64,000 nt of DNA, taken from the NCBI GenBank assembly GCA_938073905.1, contig CALJEN010000002.1, positions 113,615 to 177,614 on the forward strand, in the 5' to 3' direction. Numbering within the stretch: position 1 is the stretch's first letter; each line of letters opens with the position of its first letter. Made by a program: the position numbers and the translations under genes. Source of the stretch: an uncultured Sulfolobales archaeon. GTDB lineage: Archaea > Thermoproteota > Thermoprotei_A > Sulfolobales > NBVN01. This document shows positions 1-9,753 of this stretch, piece by piece. The notes below the pieces were generated by a model. The model did no database searches and was not told where the DNA came from. It saw nothing but the letters and a program-made list of their open reading frames with translations.

Positions 1-795
1 CTTTATCAGCGTCGGGACGAGCTCCGGGGCCACGGTCGTAGCTGTTATAGCGTCTATGTTCCCTGCCCTGAGGTCGAGCATCAGCGCGTCGGTGCTCTTG
101 TAGAGGACTATGACCATCCTGTCTACCTTAGGCCTCCCCCTGTAGTAGTTCTCGTTGGCCACGAGCTCTATGGAGACTCCGGGGGTGTACCTCAAGAACT
201 TGAACGGGCCGCTGCCGACGGGGTTCTCCATGTTCTTGAAGGTCGTCGGGTCGACCTCCGACCACGCGTGCTCGGGGAGCGGTGGGATGAGGGTGCCGAG
301 GTAGAACAGGGCCGGAGCGTAGTGCTCCTTCAGCTTCACCTCCACGGTCCTCTCGTCGAGGGCCTTGACGTACTCTACGTAGTTCCTCAGGCCCCACTTA
401 TCGAGCTTCGGCGTGTAGTCCGAGGCGACCACGAGGTTGAACGTGAACTCGACGTCCCGGGCGGTTATCGGCTTGCCGTCGTGCCAGTACGCTCCCCGCC
501 TCAGCTTGAACGTTATCGTGAGCTTCTCGGAGTCCACGCTGTATGACTCGGCGAGCCACGGGATGTACGTCCCGTTGGCTGACACGTATATCAGCGTGTC
601 GTATAGAATCCCCCTGACGTAGCCCGCCGCCGCGAAGAGCCCTATGAGGGGGTTGAAGTTGTCTATCTGGTCCGGCATGCCTAACCTCAGGACTACCTCC
701 TGAGCCGTGAGGACGTTGGTGTAAGAGCCGGCCACCCCCACCGATATCGCTACCAGAAGCCCTGCTACGAGAACCCTCCCTAATGCGCACCGCAT
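1..795 (-). CDS. Extracellular solute-binding protein family 5 (dipeptide/oligopeptide ABC transporter), truncated by window start
   Basis: Reverse-strand reading frame MRCALGRVLVAGLLVAISVGVAGSYTNVLTAQEVVLRLGMPDQIDNFNPLIGLF...AYWHDGKPITARDVEFTFNLVV; signal peptide plus WHDGxPxTAxDV motif. This frame is not listed in the ORF track because it runs off the edge. Confidence 0.85.
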   Translation of the reverse strand, partial: MRCALGRVLVAGLLVAISVGVAGSYTNVLTAQEVVLRLGMPDQIDNFNPLIGLFAAAGYVRGILYDTLIYVSANGTYIPWLAESYSVDSEKLTITFKLRRGAYWHDGKPITARDVEFTFNLVVASDYTPKLDKWGLRNYVEYVKALDERTVEVKLKEHYAPALFYLGTLIPPLPEHAWSEVDPTTFKNMENPVGSGPFKFLRYTPGVSIELVANENYYRGRPKVDRMVIVLYKSTDALMLDLRAGNIDAITATTVAPELVPTLIK

Positions 796-970
796 AGGGC
801 TAACCGAGCGAGTTAGGGCTCACGAGATAAAATAGTCCCGGTGTAAGTAACTCTCCTCCCGTGCGGAACCCGGAGGATCCACGGAGCGGCGGTCGCCGAG
901 AGCTATTAAAGAGCGCCGCGGCTCGCTAAGGCTTATTAGCTCCCGAGACCAAGCCTGCCCGGGGTTCCGC

Positions 971-1513
971 ATGAGCAAGAAGAGGAGGGAGGAGGAAGAC
1001 CCCTTTGAGAGGATCAACAGGCTGTTCAGGGAGATGTTCGAGGACTTCGACGAGGAGATCAGGAGGCTCCTCAGGGAGATGGAGAGAGCGCACGAGCTCG
1101 ACGTCGAGAGGCTGAGGCCCATGTTCGAGAGGCCCTACTTCTGGGGCTTCGAGCTAAGGATAGGGCCCGACGGTGTCCCCAGGGTCAGGGAGTTCGGGAA
1201 CGTGAGGAGGGTCGGCAGGGCTCCCAGGATAACAGAGGAGGTGGAGCCGATAGTAGACGTCATCGACGAGGGAGACAGGGTCAGGGTGGTGGCCGAGCTC
1301 CCGGGGGTAGAGAAGGACAAGATAAGCCTGAAGGCCTCCGGGACCAAGCTGGTGATCAGGGCCAGCAACCACAAGAAGTACTACAAGGAGGTCGACCTGC
1401 CGAGCGAGGTAGACATGTCGAGCGCCAAGGCCACCTACAGGAACGGGGTACTGGAGGTCGAGCTCAGGAAGCGGAGGGCCGCGGAGGAGGAGAGGGAGAT
1501 CAGGATAGAGTAG
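971..1513 (+). CDS. Hsp20/alpha-crystallin family small heat shock protein
   Basis: C-terminal alpha-crystallin-like domain (VVAELPGVEKDKISLKASGTKLVIRA...YRNGVLEVELRKR); upstream TATA-like cttattag near 932. Confidence 0.9.
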   Translation: MSKKRREEEDPFERINRLFREMFEDFDEEIRRLLREMERAHELDVERLRPMFERPYFWGFELRIGPDGVPRVREFGNVRRVGRAPRITEEVEPIVDVIDEGDRVRVVAELPGVEKDKISLKASGTKLVIRASNHKKYYKEVDLPSEVDMSSAKATYRNGVLEVELRKRRAAEEEREIRIE

Positions 1514-1710
1514 CCCTCGCTGCGAGAGCTTCCGAGCTCCGGGCCCGGCTCCCCCTCCAGCTCGCGCAGGCGCATGCCGTCGCGCTCCACGGGTAGGACT
1601 GCGGTTCCCAGACGGTTGACTCTATATACTCCCTCCCAACGCAGCGGCGCAGCACGACGGCAGTTCGTGAAACTTTATACTTCTTGCGCGGTAGTGGAGA
1701 GACCGCGGGG

Positions 1711-1808
1711 GAGAGCCCAGGATGTGGGGAGCCTCCCGTTGCCCCCGAAGGCCACCGAGGCCTCCACGGCCGAGGTGTAACGCGTAGCTACCGCTCGGCA
1801 GCTACGCG
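1711..1808 (+). mobile_element. Relic of TnpB 3' end plus right-end hairpin of IS200/IS605/IS607-type element
   Basis: gagagcccaggatgtggggagcctcccgttgcccccgaaggccaccgaggcctcc... matches the tnpB 3' end at 20710-20830 (reverse strand); terminal hairpin gcgtagct/agctacgc. Confidence 0.8.
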
Positions 1809-1899
1809 ATACTCCATGGAAACGGAGAGGCCTCTTACGCCGTGCGACGCCGCGCCCGTAGCTTACGTGCAAAGCATGGAGAGCCTCTCCCGTAATGCG

Positions 1900-2697
1900 C
1901 TAGCCTCGGGGGAGCTCCGCAGCGGACCTGCGCGCGTACAAGTCCTCCCTCCTCAGGCTGAGCAGCGGCAGAGTCCTCCTGGCCTCGTAGACACGGTCGA
2001 CGTCGATCTCGTACTCAAGGTACTTCTCCCCAACGCCCAGGTCGAGGACTACGGTGCCCAGGGGGTCGACGACCATGCTCCTCCCCACGAACCTCGGACC
2101 GTACTGGTCGGCCACGACCAGGTAGTACACGTTCTCGCTAGCCCTCGCGCGAGAGAGGAACGCGAGGGTCTCCTCCTTCAGGGGGCCGCTGTACCAGGCG
2201 GACGGGACGAGCACGACCTCGGCCCCGCGGAGCGCGTAGTGCCTGAAGAGCTCCGGGAACCGCAGGTCGAAGCATATGGCCACCGCCACCCTGACCCCCG
2301 CGACCTCGACGATATCACTGGGGGAGGCTCCGGGGACCACGTAGTCCGACTCCCTGAACCCCAGGGCGTCGAAGAGGTGGACCTTCCTGTACACGGAGAC
2401 CACCTCCTCCTCGGGAGAGACCAGGGCAGCCGCGTTGTAGACCCTGGGGTAGGAGGCCCTCTCGAGGAGGGTGACCAGCACGTGGGAGGAGTTCTCCCTG
2501 GCGAACCTCTTGAACTCCGCGACCCACGGACCGTCGAGTCCCTCGGAGCCCTCGTAGACCTCTCCCGGGCTCTGGTCCTCTATGGGGAACATCGAGTACT
2601 CCGGGAGGACGACGAGGTCCGCCTCCACCTTCTTCATCAGCGAGAGCATCCTCTCCAGGTTGCGGACCTTGTCTCCGGACGAGCCGAACTGGAGCAC
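1900..2697 (-). CDS. Carbon-nitrogen hydrolase (nitrilase superfamily)
   Basis: LVVLPEYSMFP (Glu), YRKVHLFD (Lys), VAICFDLRFPELFRHYALRGAEVVLVPSAW (Cys) motifs. Confidence 0.9.
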   Translation of the reverse strand: MLQFGSSGDKVRNLERMLSLMKKVEADLVVLPEYSMFPIEDQSPGEVYEGSEGLDGPWVAEFKRFARENSSHVLVTLLERASYPRVYNAAALVSPEEEVVSVYRKVHLFDALGFRESDYVVPGASPSDIVEVAGVRVAVAICFDLRFPELFRHYALRGAEVVLVPSAWYSGPLKEETLAFLSRARASENVYYLVVADQYGPRFVGRSMVVDPLGTVVLDLGVGEKYLEYEIDVDRVYEARRTLPLLSLRREDLYARRSAAELPRG

Positions 2698-3017
2698 CCC
2701 GACCCTCAGGCTCCTGCCCAGAGTACCACCTCCCGACTCTCGGCGCGGAAGGTATTAGGCTCCGATGTCCCGCGAGCGCGGGGAGGGGGGAGAGGCAACC
2801 GCCCCTGCGCCCGGAAGACCCTCCAGTAGCCCCCAAGGACACCGGGATCGTCCCAGGACGCCCTCGCTCCGGATGCCGGACACGCGCGGCTGGCGGCACG
2901 AAGACTGCCCCGGACACTTTTAGGTGGGCTCCCGAGACTGAGCTGAAGAGGTCACACTGGTGGGTGCCCCCGCTCTCAATATAATCTCCATTCACCTAAC
3001 TCCTCTCCGGGGAGGTT

Positions 3018-3788
3018 ATGGCAAAGAGCGTAGACCTCAACACGGACGCCGGGGAGTCCTACGGGAGGTGGGTCTTGGTGGACGAGGGGCAGCTCTTCAG
3101 GTACGTCACCTCGGCCAACGTGGCGTGCGGCTTCCACGCCGGAGACCCCACCAGCATATGGCGGACTGTCAGGCTGGCCAAGTCTCTCGGGGTCTCGGTC
3201 GGGGCGCACCCGGGCTTCCCAGACCTCATGGGGTTCGGGAGGAGGGAGATGTCGGTCAACGTGGAGGAGTTGAAGTCCTACGTGGTCTACCAGCTCGGCG
3301 CCCTGGACGCCTTCCTCAGAGTCGAGGGGATGAGGATGCAGCACGTCAAGACTCACGGAGCCCTCTACAACATGGCCTGGGTCAGGGAGGACTACGCGAG
3401 GGCCGTAGCCGAGGCCGTCCACTCCTACGACCCCAAGCTCGTCCTGGTGGCACCGTACGGCTCGGTCGCGGCCAGGGCGGCCGAGGAGCTGGGCCTCAGG
3501 GTGGCCTACGAGGCCTTCATAGACAGGGGCTACATGTCCGACGGGAGGCTGGCCCCCAGGGGCACTCCCGGGGCCCTGGTGACGGACTTGGAGAAGATCC
3601 TCGAGAGGGTAGTCTCCATAGTCGACAGGGGGACGGTCCTCTCGGTAGACGGGAAGCCCGTAGAGGTCAGGGCCCACACCCTCTGCATACACGGGGACAG
3701 CCCCGGGGCCGTCGAGATAGCCAGGGCCGTGAACCAGAGGCTTCGCGAGCTGGGTGTAGAGCTGAGACCCATAGCCAGGGTAGTGTAG
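3018..3788 (+). CDS. pxpA: 5-oxoprolinase subunit A, LamB/YcsF family
   Basis: VDLNTDAGESYGRW...ANVACGFHAGDP...GAHPGFPDLMGFGRREM; followed by pxpB and pxpC. Confidence 0.93.
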   Translation: MAKSVDLNTDAGESYGRWVLVDEGQLFRYVTSANVACGFHAGDPTSIWRTVRLAKSLGVSVGAHPGFPDLMGFGRREMSVNVEELKSYVVYQLGALDAFLRVEGMRMQHVKTHGALYNMAWVREDYARAVAEAVHSYDPKLVLVAPYGSVAARAAEELGLRVAYEAFIDRGYMSDGRLAPRGTPGALVTDLEKILERVVSIVDRGTVLSVDGKPVEVRAHTLCIHGDSPGAVEIARAVNQRLRELGVELRPIARVV

Positions 3789-3790
3789 CC

Positions 3791-4513
3791 GTGGGTGTGC
3801 TCCCGGAGCCGAGGATCCTCAGGAGCGGCGGGTACGTGGTGCACGTAGACGTCTGCGAGGAACTCAGGATGGACTGCGTCGAGGAGGTCCACAAGCTCTA
3901 CTACCTGGTGAAGAGGGAGCTGGCCGACGCCGTCGAGGAGGTAGTCCCGGGGGTGACCTCGGTCGCGGTGATCTACGAGCCCAGGAGGACCGACGGCAGG
4001 GCCGTGGAGTCCGAGATCAGGGAGCTGTGGCGGCGGAGGGGGGACGTGGAGCTCGCCGACCTCCACAGACCCAGGAGGTTCGCGATACCCGTCTGCTACG
4101 GTGGTGAGTTCGGTCCGGACATGCCGTTCGTGGCGGGCTGGTCCGGGATGTCGGAGGAGGAGGTGGTCAGGGTCCACTCTTCGAGGGTCTACAGGGTGAT
4201 AACCCTGGGCTTCACGCCGGGGTTCGTGTACATGGGGGAGGTAGACCCGGCCATCGCGGCCCCGAGGCTCGAGACCCCGAGGACGAGGATCCCGAGGGGG
4301 TCGGTCGGGATAGCGGGGAGGATGACGGGGATATACGGTCTGGAGAGCCCGGGTGGTTGGAGGCTGATAGGCAGGACTCCGCTGACCATGTTCGACTACA
4401 GGAGAGACCCGCCGATACCGATCTCCCCCGGTGACGAGGTGGTCTTCAAGCCCATCAGTCCCGGAGAGTTCGAGAGACTGGTCGGGGTGTTCGTCGGTGA
4501 CTACGGCTCCTAG
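3791..4513 (+). CDS. pxpB: 5-oxoprolinase subunit B (KipI-like)
   Basis: IPVCYGGEFGPDMPFVA...TLGFTPGFVYMGEVDPAIAAPRLETPRTRIPRGSVGIAG; GTG start chosen within longer ORF 2960..4513. Confidence 0.9.
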   Translation: MGVLPEPRILRSGGYVVHVDVCEELRMDCVEEVHKLYYLVKRELADAVEEVVPGVTSVAVIYEPRRTDGRAVESEIRELWRRRGDVELADLHRPRRFAIPVCYGGEFGPDMPFVAGWSGMSEEEVVRVHSSRVYRVITLGFTPGFVYMGEVDPAIAAPRLETPRTRIPRGSVGIAGRMTGIYGLESPGGWRLIGRTPLTMFDYRRDPPIPISPGDEVVFKPISPGEFERLVGVFVGDYGS

Positions 4514-5480
4514 AGTCCGGGTCGCGCACGTGGGTGGCTACGCGACCGTCCAGGACCTCGGCAGGAGGGGCTACAGAGCCGTCGGCGTCCCGGTCTCGGG
4601 GGCCCTCGACAGGCTCTCCGCGGCGTACGCGAACGCTCTGGTGGGCAATAGGTCGGGGGACGCGGTGGTGGAGGTCTTCGGGGCCATATCCTTAACGCTG
4701 ACCGGCGACGCGGTGGTGGCCGTCACCGGGGGCCACCCCAGGGTCTTCCTGGAGGACGTCGAGGTGAAGCCGTGGACTCCCCTCTACTGCGAAGGGGGGA
4801 GAGCGCTGCGCGTGCTCCCCACAGGGATCGGGCGAGTCCACTACATCGCTATTTCCGGTGGGGTGGTCTGCGAGAGGGTCCTGGGAAGCTCGTCGACGTA
4901 CGCTAGGGCCGGCATGGGATGCCTCGGTAGACCGCTGAGACCGGGAGACGTCCTGGAGCTCGGCACCGCCGACCCGGCCTCGGTGTGGAACGGGGTAGCG
5001 GACTCGAGGCCTCCGGAGGAGCTCGTCGACGCGCACCTGAGGCTTGGCGAGGGCCTCGTGCTCAGGGCCACTCCCGGAGTCCACGCGCACCTCCTGGAGG
5101 ACCTGGAGACCCTATTGCGAGGCCACTACGTGGTCGCGCCGGAGAGCGACAGGATGGGCTACAGGCTCGAGGGAGAGCCCCTCCGGTCGGCCGGGAGGCT
5201 CGGGAGGCTCCCCTCGATACCGACGGACAGGGGCTACGTCCAGACGCCCCCCGACGGCAAGCCCATAGTCCTGATGTCCGACGCCCAGACGACCGGCGGC
5301 TACGCGGTCGCCCTCCACGCGATCCCGCCGGACGTGGACCTCCTGGCTCAGCTGAACCCGGGGCAGAGGGTCAGGTTCGAGCTGATGTCCCTAGAGGAGG
5401 CGGAGAGCGAGGTGAGGAGCTACCTGGAGAGGGTGGAGAGGCCGGTCGTCCGCCGCGAGGAGCTGGAGTACTGGGGCTAG
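4497..5480 (+). CDS. pxpC: 5-oxoprolinase subunit C (KipA-like)
   Basis: VGGYATVQDLGRRGYRAVGVPVSGALD...SDRMGYRLEG...VQTPPDGKPIVLMSDAQTTGGYA; overlaps pxpB by 17 nt in another frame. Confidence 0.92.
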   Translation: MTTAPRVRVAHVGGYATVQDLGRRGYRAVGVPVSGALDRLSAAYANALVGNRSGDAVVEVFGAISLTLTGDAVVAVTGGHPRVFLEDVEVKPWTPLYCEGGRALRVLPTGIGRVHYIAISGGVVCERVLGSSSTYARAGMGCLGRPLRPGDVLELGTADPASVWNGVADSRPPEELVDAHLRLGEGLVLRATPGVHAHLLEDLETLLRGHYVVAPESDRMGYRLEGEPLRSAGRLGRLPSIPTDRGYVQTPPDGKPIVLMSDAQTTGGYAVALHAIPPDVDLLAQLNPGQRVRFELMSLEEAESEVRSYLERVERPVVRREELEYWG

Positions 5481-5523
5481 TCCCGGCCGGGACATCCCAA
5501 GCTCGGGCCGCGGGAAGCTCGGG

Positions 5524-7806
5524 TCACGCGATAGGCTCCCCGTACCTCTCCTCGAGCGGCACTCGCTGCACGGTGGGTCTCAGGCTCAAGGTCTGCTCCA
5601 GAACGTAGAGGGCCCTCCTCCTCGAGAGGAGCCTGTTGTTGTTCCCACAGTAGGGGCTATAGACGCACCTCGGGCACCCATCGTAGCAATCGCATCCCCT
5701 GAGCACCGAGAGAGCGACCCCGACGGCTCTCTCGAACCTAGAGTAGAGGAGCTTGGCCAGCCCGCTGCCCCCCACGTCCGCGTCGTAGAAGACCATGTCT
5801 CCGCTCGGGTAGCTTATGCCACCAACGTCCCCCAGGCCGGCTCCGCAAACGACCCTGGAGGCGGACACTATCGCGTGCTCTACAGCGTGGTAGGCCCCCA
5901 CCATCCCCTCGAACCCCAGCTCGTCGAACTCCCCGAACTTGGCCAGGGCGGCCCTGGTCGGGTACCTGTAGACCAGGGGCTCGCCGTAGCGGACGGACTC
6001 GATGAAGGTGCCGGAGTAGACTTCCCTGACGACGTAGCCCTCGACCCTGACCTCGAGCTCCACGTGGGCGTAGGACAGGGGGACGCCGAGCTCGGACTCC
6101 CTCTCACCCAGGATCTCGTAGTCCGCTACGTCGACGGTGTACAGGGGCCTTGTGTAGCTCTCGAGAACGTCGCCGGCGCTCTCCAGGTAGGCCCTCAGCC
6201 CGCTCAGGTCTAGCTCGACCGTCCTGTAGGGCTTGCCGAGGTAGAAGTAGACGGACCCCGGGTACAGCTCTAGGAGCGCCCTGGGCAGCTCCCTCTCGCC
6301 GATCTCCCTGCCCGTCTTCGAGTCCACGAGCCTGACCAGGGGCCCCGGAGACCTTATCCCCTCGCGCAGCGCCAGGTAGCTCCTGGCCTCGGCGAACCGC
6401 GGGACCACGAAACCCCTCCTGTCGACCCTCACCAGGTCCCTAGACGCGAGGTCTCCCAGGACCGACCTCCAGGCCCCCGGGAGGTCTCCCTCGAGTGCTC
6501 TGCCGCGCTGGAGGAGGAACGCCACCAGGTGCGTCTTCGCCACCTCCTCGTTCCCCGGCTCTATGACGCTCGGCGGCACCTCCTGCTCGAAGAACCTCTC
6601 GGGGTTGAGGGCGTAGTATGCGTCGACGGGGTCTTCTCCGAGGACCGTGAAGACGTAGCCCCTCCTCCTGCGCCCGGCTCTACCGGCCCTCTGGAGGTAC
6701 TTCGTGTAGGAGGGAGGGGGTGCCACCAGGACGACAGCGTCGAGGCTCCCTATGTCTATCCCGAGCTCTAGTGTCGGGGTGGAGACGACCCCCTTGATCC
6801 TGCCGTCCCTTAGGTCGCTCTCGACCCTCCTCCTGTACTCCGCCGGTATCCCAGCTCTGTGCACCGCGACCTCGAGCCCGTGCTGGGTGCGCAGAACGTT
6901 CGTGACCAGCTCGGCCATCTGCTGACTGTCTAGGAAGACTACGAATCTGAGGCCCCTCTCCGCCAGGAAGCCCGCTAGGAACGTGGCCACCGTCAGCCTG
7001 CTCATGTGCCCAGCCGAGACGAGAGCGTGCACGGCCGTCCCCCTCCTCATAGCTGCTCCCCTGACCTCGACGAAGCCCTCGCCGAAGAGGGACTCCGCGA
7101 ACTCTTTCGGGTTGCCTATCGTGGCCGAGGAGGCGACTACCTGCGGGGGAGAGCCCCTGGTCTTTCTCATCCTGTGGAACAGGTGGTGGACGTGTGAGCC
7201 CAGGACTCCCTCGTACACGTGGAGCTCGTCGAAGACCACGGTCTCTGCCGTGGCCACGAACCTCCTTACGTGGGGGCTGTAGACCAGCCCCACGTGGACC
7301 ATGTCGGGGTTAGTGATGACGAAGGGGGTGGGGCTGGAGGCTATGCGGGACCTGAGACTTCTCGGCGTGTCGCCGTCGTAGACGCTGACCCCCACTGACC
7401 CGAACACCTCGTACTCCGAGAAGCGGGCGAGCTGGTCTCTGGCCAGAGCCTTCGTCGGGTAGAGTATCAGGGCCCTCGGGTTTTCTCCCCTCTCCTCGAC
7501 GACCCTCTTCACGAGGGGCAGGAAGAAGGCCTCCGTCTTCCCAGTCCCAGTCCCCGCGGAGATGACGACGTTGCGCCCGTCCAGGACGTGCCTGAAGGCC
7601 TCGTGCTGGAACCTGTAGAGCCTCCGGATCCCCCTCTTGAGGAGGGCCCTCTCGATGACCTCGGGCAGACCTAGGTCTCGCACGTCCGGCCCGGGCTCCG
7701 GCTCCCCGTACTCCTCGACCCTCTCGTAGACCACCCTGGCCTCGGCATCCCAGTACTTCGCCCTGAGGGCCTCGTCCAGCTCCTCTACCAGCTGGTCTTC
7801 GGGCAA
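5524..7806 (-). CDS. DEAD/DEAH-box helicase with C-terminal DUF1998-type Zn-binding domain (MrfA/Hrq1-like)
   Basis: SAGTGTGKTEAF, DELHVYEG, LELGIDIGSLD, QRAGRAGRR and C-terminal CDCYDGCPRCVYSPYCGNNN. Confidence 0.92.
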   Translation of the reverse strand: MPEDQLVEELDEALRAKYWDAEARVVYERVEEYGEPEPGPDVRDLGLPEVIERALLKRGIRRLYRFQHEAFRHVLDGRNVVISAGTGTGKTEAFFLPLVKRVVEERGENPRALILYPTKALARDQLARFSEYEVFGSVGVSVYDGDTPRSLRSRIASSPTPFVITNPDMVHVGLVYSPHVRRFVATAETVVFDELHVYEGVLGSHVHHLFHRMRKTRGSPPQVVASSATIGNPKEFAESLFGEGFVEVRGAAMRRGTAVHALVSAGHMSRLTVATFLAGFLAERGLRFVVFLDSQQMAELVTNVLRTQHGLEVAVHRAGIPAEYRRRVESDLRDGRIKGVVSTPTLELGIDIGSLDAVVLVAPPPSYTKYLQRAGRAGRRRRGYVFTVLGEDPVDAYYALNPERFFEQEVPPSVIEPGNEEVAKTHLVAFLLQRGRALEGDLPGAWRSVLGDLASRDLVRVDRRGFVVPRFAEARSYLALREGIRSPGPLVRLVDSKTGREIGERELPRALLELYPGSVYFYLGKPYRTVELDLSGLRAYLESAGDVLESYTRPLYTVDVADYEILGERESELGVPLSYAHVELEVRVEGYVVREVYSGTFIESVRYGEPLVYRYPTRAALAKFGEFDELGFEGMVGAYHAVEHAIVSASRVVCGAGLGDVGGISYPSGDMVFYDADVGGSGLAKLLYSRFERAVGVALSVLRGCDCYDGCPRCVYSPYCGNNNRLLSRRRALYVLEQTLSLRPTVQRVPLEERYGEPIA

Positions 7807-7921
7807 ACCCTCTATCCTAACTCACCTAGTGGAACCGCAGACTATATTCTCGCGGGGGCTCCACCTCGCGGAGAAGCGGTCGGCCGCCCGGTGCTCGGGA
7901 GCTCTGCCTCGCCGGTGGTCG

Positions 7922-8470
7922 CTACACCTTTTTCGGTCTCGCCTTGACCAGCCTCGTCCAGGGACCCCTCACCGCGCTAACCAGCACCAGCACCGCCGTG
8001 AAGAGGAGCCCGGGCGCGAGCACCGCAGCAGCTAGGTTGAAGTGTCTGGAAAGAGCGTCCACGAGCTCCGGATCTAGAACGGACGTCACCACCAGGGGCA
8101 CCGCTCCGAATAGGAGGACGAAGGAGAGCCCCGCCGCTAGAGCGGAGACGGCCTCTCCCCAGCCCAGCCTGATCCCCAGCACTCCCTTGACCATACCGAA
8201 GAGGGCTCCGAGGAGGGCGTACTGGACAGCGTAGAGGACGGGTGCCGCGGGAACCAGGGCCTCCACGATCCTCCTGACTCTCTCGACAGCCTCCTCGAGA
8301 ACCTCGGGCGGTGGAGGAGGTTCGGGCACCCTCTGCCTGAGCAGCTCCTCTACCAGCTCGCCGAGCTGGGCGGGCCCGAGCAGTGCGAGCAGAAGCCCGG
8401 CGGTGACTCCGGTGACGAGCCCCGCGAGGGCTCCCAGCAGGACGTGCTTCTCGTACCCGCGGTCGCTCAC
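7922..8470 (-). CDS. Hypothetical multi-pass membrane protein
   Basis: ORF with several hydrophobic segments; no family recognised. Confidence 0.65.
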   Translation of the reverse strand: MSDRGYEKHVLLGALAGLVTGVTAGLLLALLGPAQLGELVEELLRQRVPEPPPPPEVLEEAVERVRRIVEALVPAAPVLYAVQYALLGALFGMVKGVLGIRLGWGEAVSALAAGLSFVLLFGAVPLVVTSVLDPELVDALSRHFNLAAAVLAPGLLFTAVLVLVSAVRGPWTRLVKARPKKV

Positions 8471-8542
8471 AGGGTCGCCCCGGGAGTTGGTCTGTCCCCT
8501 ATTATTAATCTTTGACCGCCTCAGTCTCGGGAGACCGGGAAG

Positions 8543-9181
8543 GTGTCAATCCATGTCATCCCTATAGCTGTCTCGCTGGCTCCCGGCCTCGCAGTCCTGG
8601 TGAGGACTGCCGGCAGGAGCCGCGGGGCCTGGGTGGCCGCGATGCTGGGAGGAGGAGGGTGGCTGGTGGCGCTGGCCCTGAGGATGCCCCTGCTGATGTC
8701 CGTCAGACTTCAGTGGGTCGCCTACGCGGTCTTCGCCTCCGTCGCTGCCGGGCTCTTCGAGGAGGTCACCAGGGCCTTGATGCTCAGAGCGGGCTTCGCG
8801 AGGGAGGAGCTGCCGAGGAGACCCATCGCTCTCGGTCTGGGCTGGGGCCTCGCCGAGGCTCTGATCGTCTACGCTCTGCCGGTGGGGCTCTACGCCGGGG
8901 CGCTGGGCTACGGGTGGATCGACCTGATGCCGGGAGCCCTGGAGAGGAACGCGGCTATAGCCGTGCACCTCTCGCTGACCCTGCTCCTCAGCGAGAACCC
9001 CCGGAGCCTCGGGCTGCTGGCTGCCGCGGTCGCCCTGCACTCGGCGGTGAACCTGGCCGCCGTAGCGTCCCTGCGCCTGCTGGAGAACGTATGGCTCGTG
9101 GAGCTGGTCATAGCGGTCATTGCCATAGCCCTGCTCGCGACGATAGCCGTACCTCGCGCTCGACGCCTGGCTTCATGCTAG
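8543..9181 (+). CDS. YhfC-family intramembrane protein, putative glutamic-type intramembrane protease
   Basis: Multi-pass; GLFEEVTRALMLR and LHSAVNLAAV motifs resemble the YhfC/DUF2324 family. Confidence 0.6.
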   Translation: MSIHVIPIAVSLAPGLAVLVRTAGRSRGAWVAAMLGGGGWLVALALRMPLLMSVRLQWVAYAVFASVAAGLFEEVTRALMLRAGFAREELPRRPIALGLGWGLAEALIVYALPVGLYAGALGYGWIDLMPGALERNAAIAVHLSLTLLLSENPRSLGLLAAAVALHSAVNLAAVASLRLLENVWLVELVIAVIAIALLATIAVPRARRLASC

Positions 9182-9316
9182 CAGCGCGAACGCCGCGGAC
9201 TGTGTCCTCACCCCCGGCTCCGCACGGCCGAAGCACCGCTCACCCGGCCCTAGACCGCCCGGGTCGGCTCGGAAAACCTTATTTGGGGGGAGACCGAGAG
9301 GCGGATCGGGGATACC

Positions 9317-9649
9317 GTGAGCCAGGAGTTCGTGGTCTCGACCCTAGAGCACGTGCCCGGCTACAAGGTCAAGAAGGTGCTGGGCCTCGTCAGCGGGAGT
9401 GTCGTCAGAGCGAGGAACATAGGCAGGGACATCATCGCGTCGCTGAGGAACATAGCCGGGGGAGAGATCGTCGAGTACACGGAGCTCCTGGCCGACGCCA
9501 GGAACGAGGCCATCCAGAGGATGATCGAGAACGCGATATCCATGGGAGCGAACGGGGTAATAGGGGTCAGGCTGAGCACCTCGAGCATCATGAGCGGGGC
9601 GGCCGAGGTCGTAGCGTACGGGACCGCGGTCGTGCTGGAGAGGGAGTGA
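9317..9649 (+). CDS. YbjQ/UPF0145 family protein
   Basis: VLGLVSGSVVRARNIGRDIIASLRNIAGGEIVEYTELLADARNEA...GANGVIGVRLSTSSIMSGAAEVVAYGTAV. Confidence 0.9.
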   Translation: MSQEFVVSTLEHVPGYKVKKVLGLVSGSVVRARNIGRDIIASLRNIAGGEIVEYTELLADARNEAIQRMIENAISMGANGVIGVRLSTSSIMSGAAEVVAYGTAVVLERE

Positions 9650-9753
9650 GCACTGCGGTAGACCACTGTCCGCCGCTACTGCGCCTCCCCCGACCGGCGC
9701 TCCCGAGACCGCACCGGGTCTCGCGGGAGGAGCCCTGCGAGCTAGAGCGGTGG

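Noticed and set aside
2315-2995. 226-aa minus-strand ORF
   Set aside because: Frame-shifted shadow of the nitrilase gene plus intergenic DNA.
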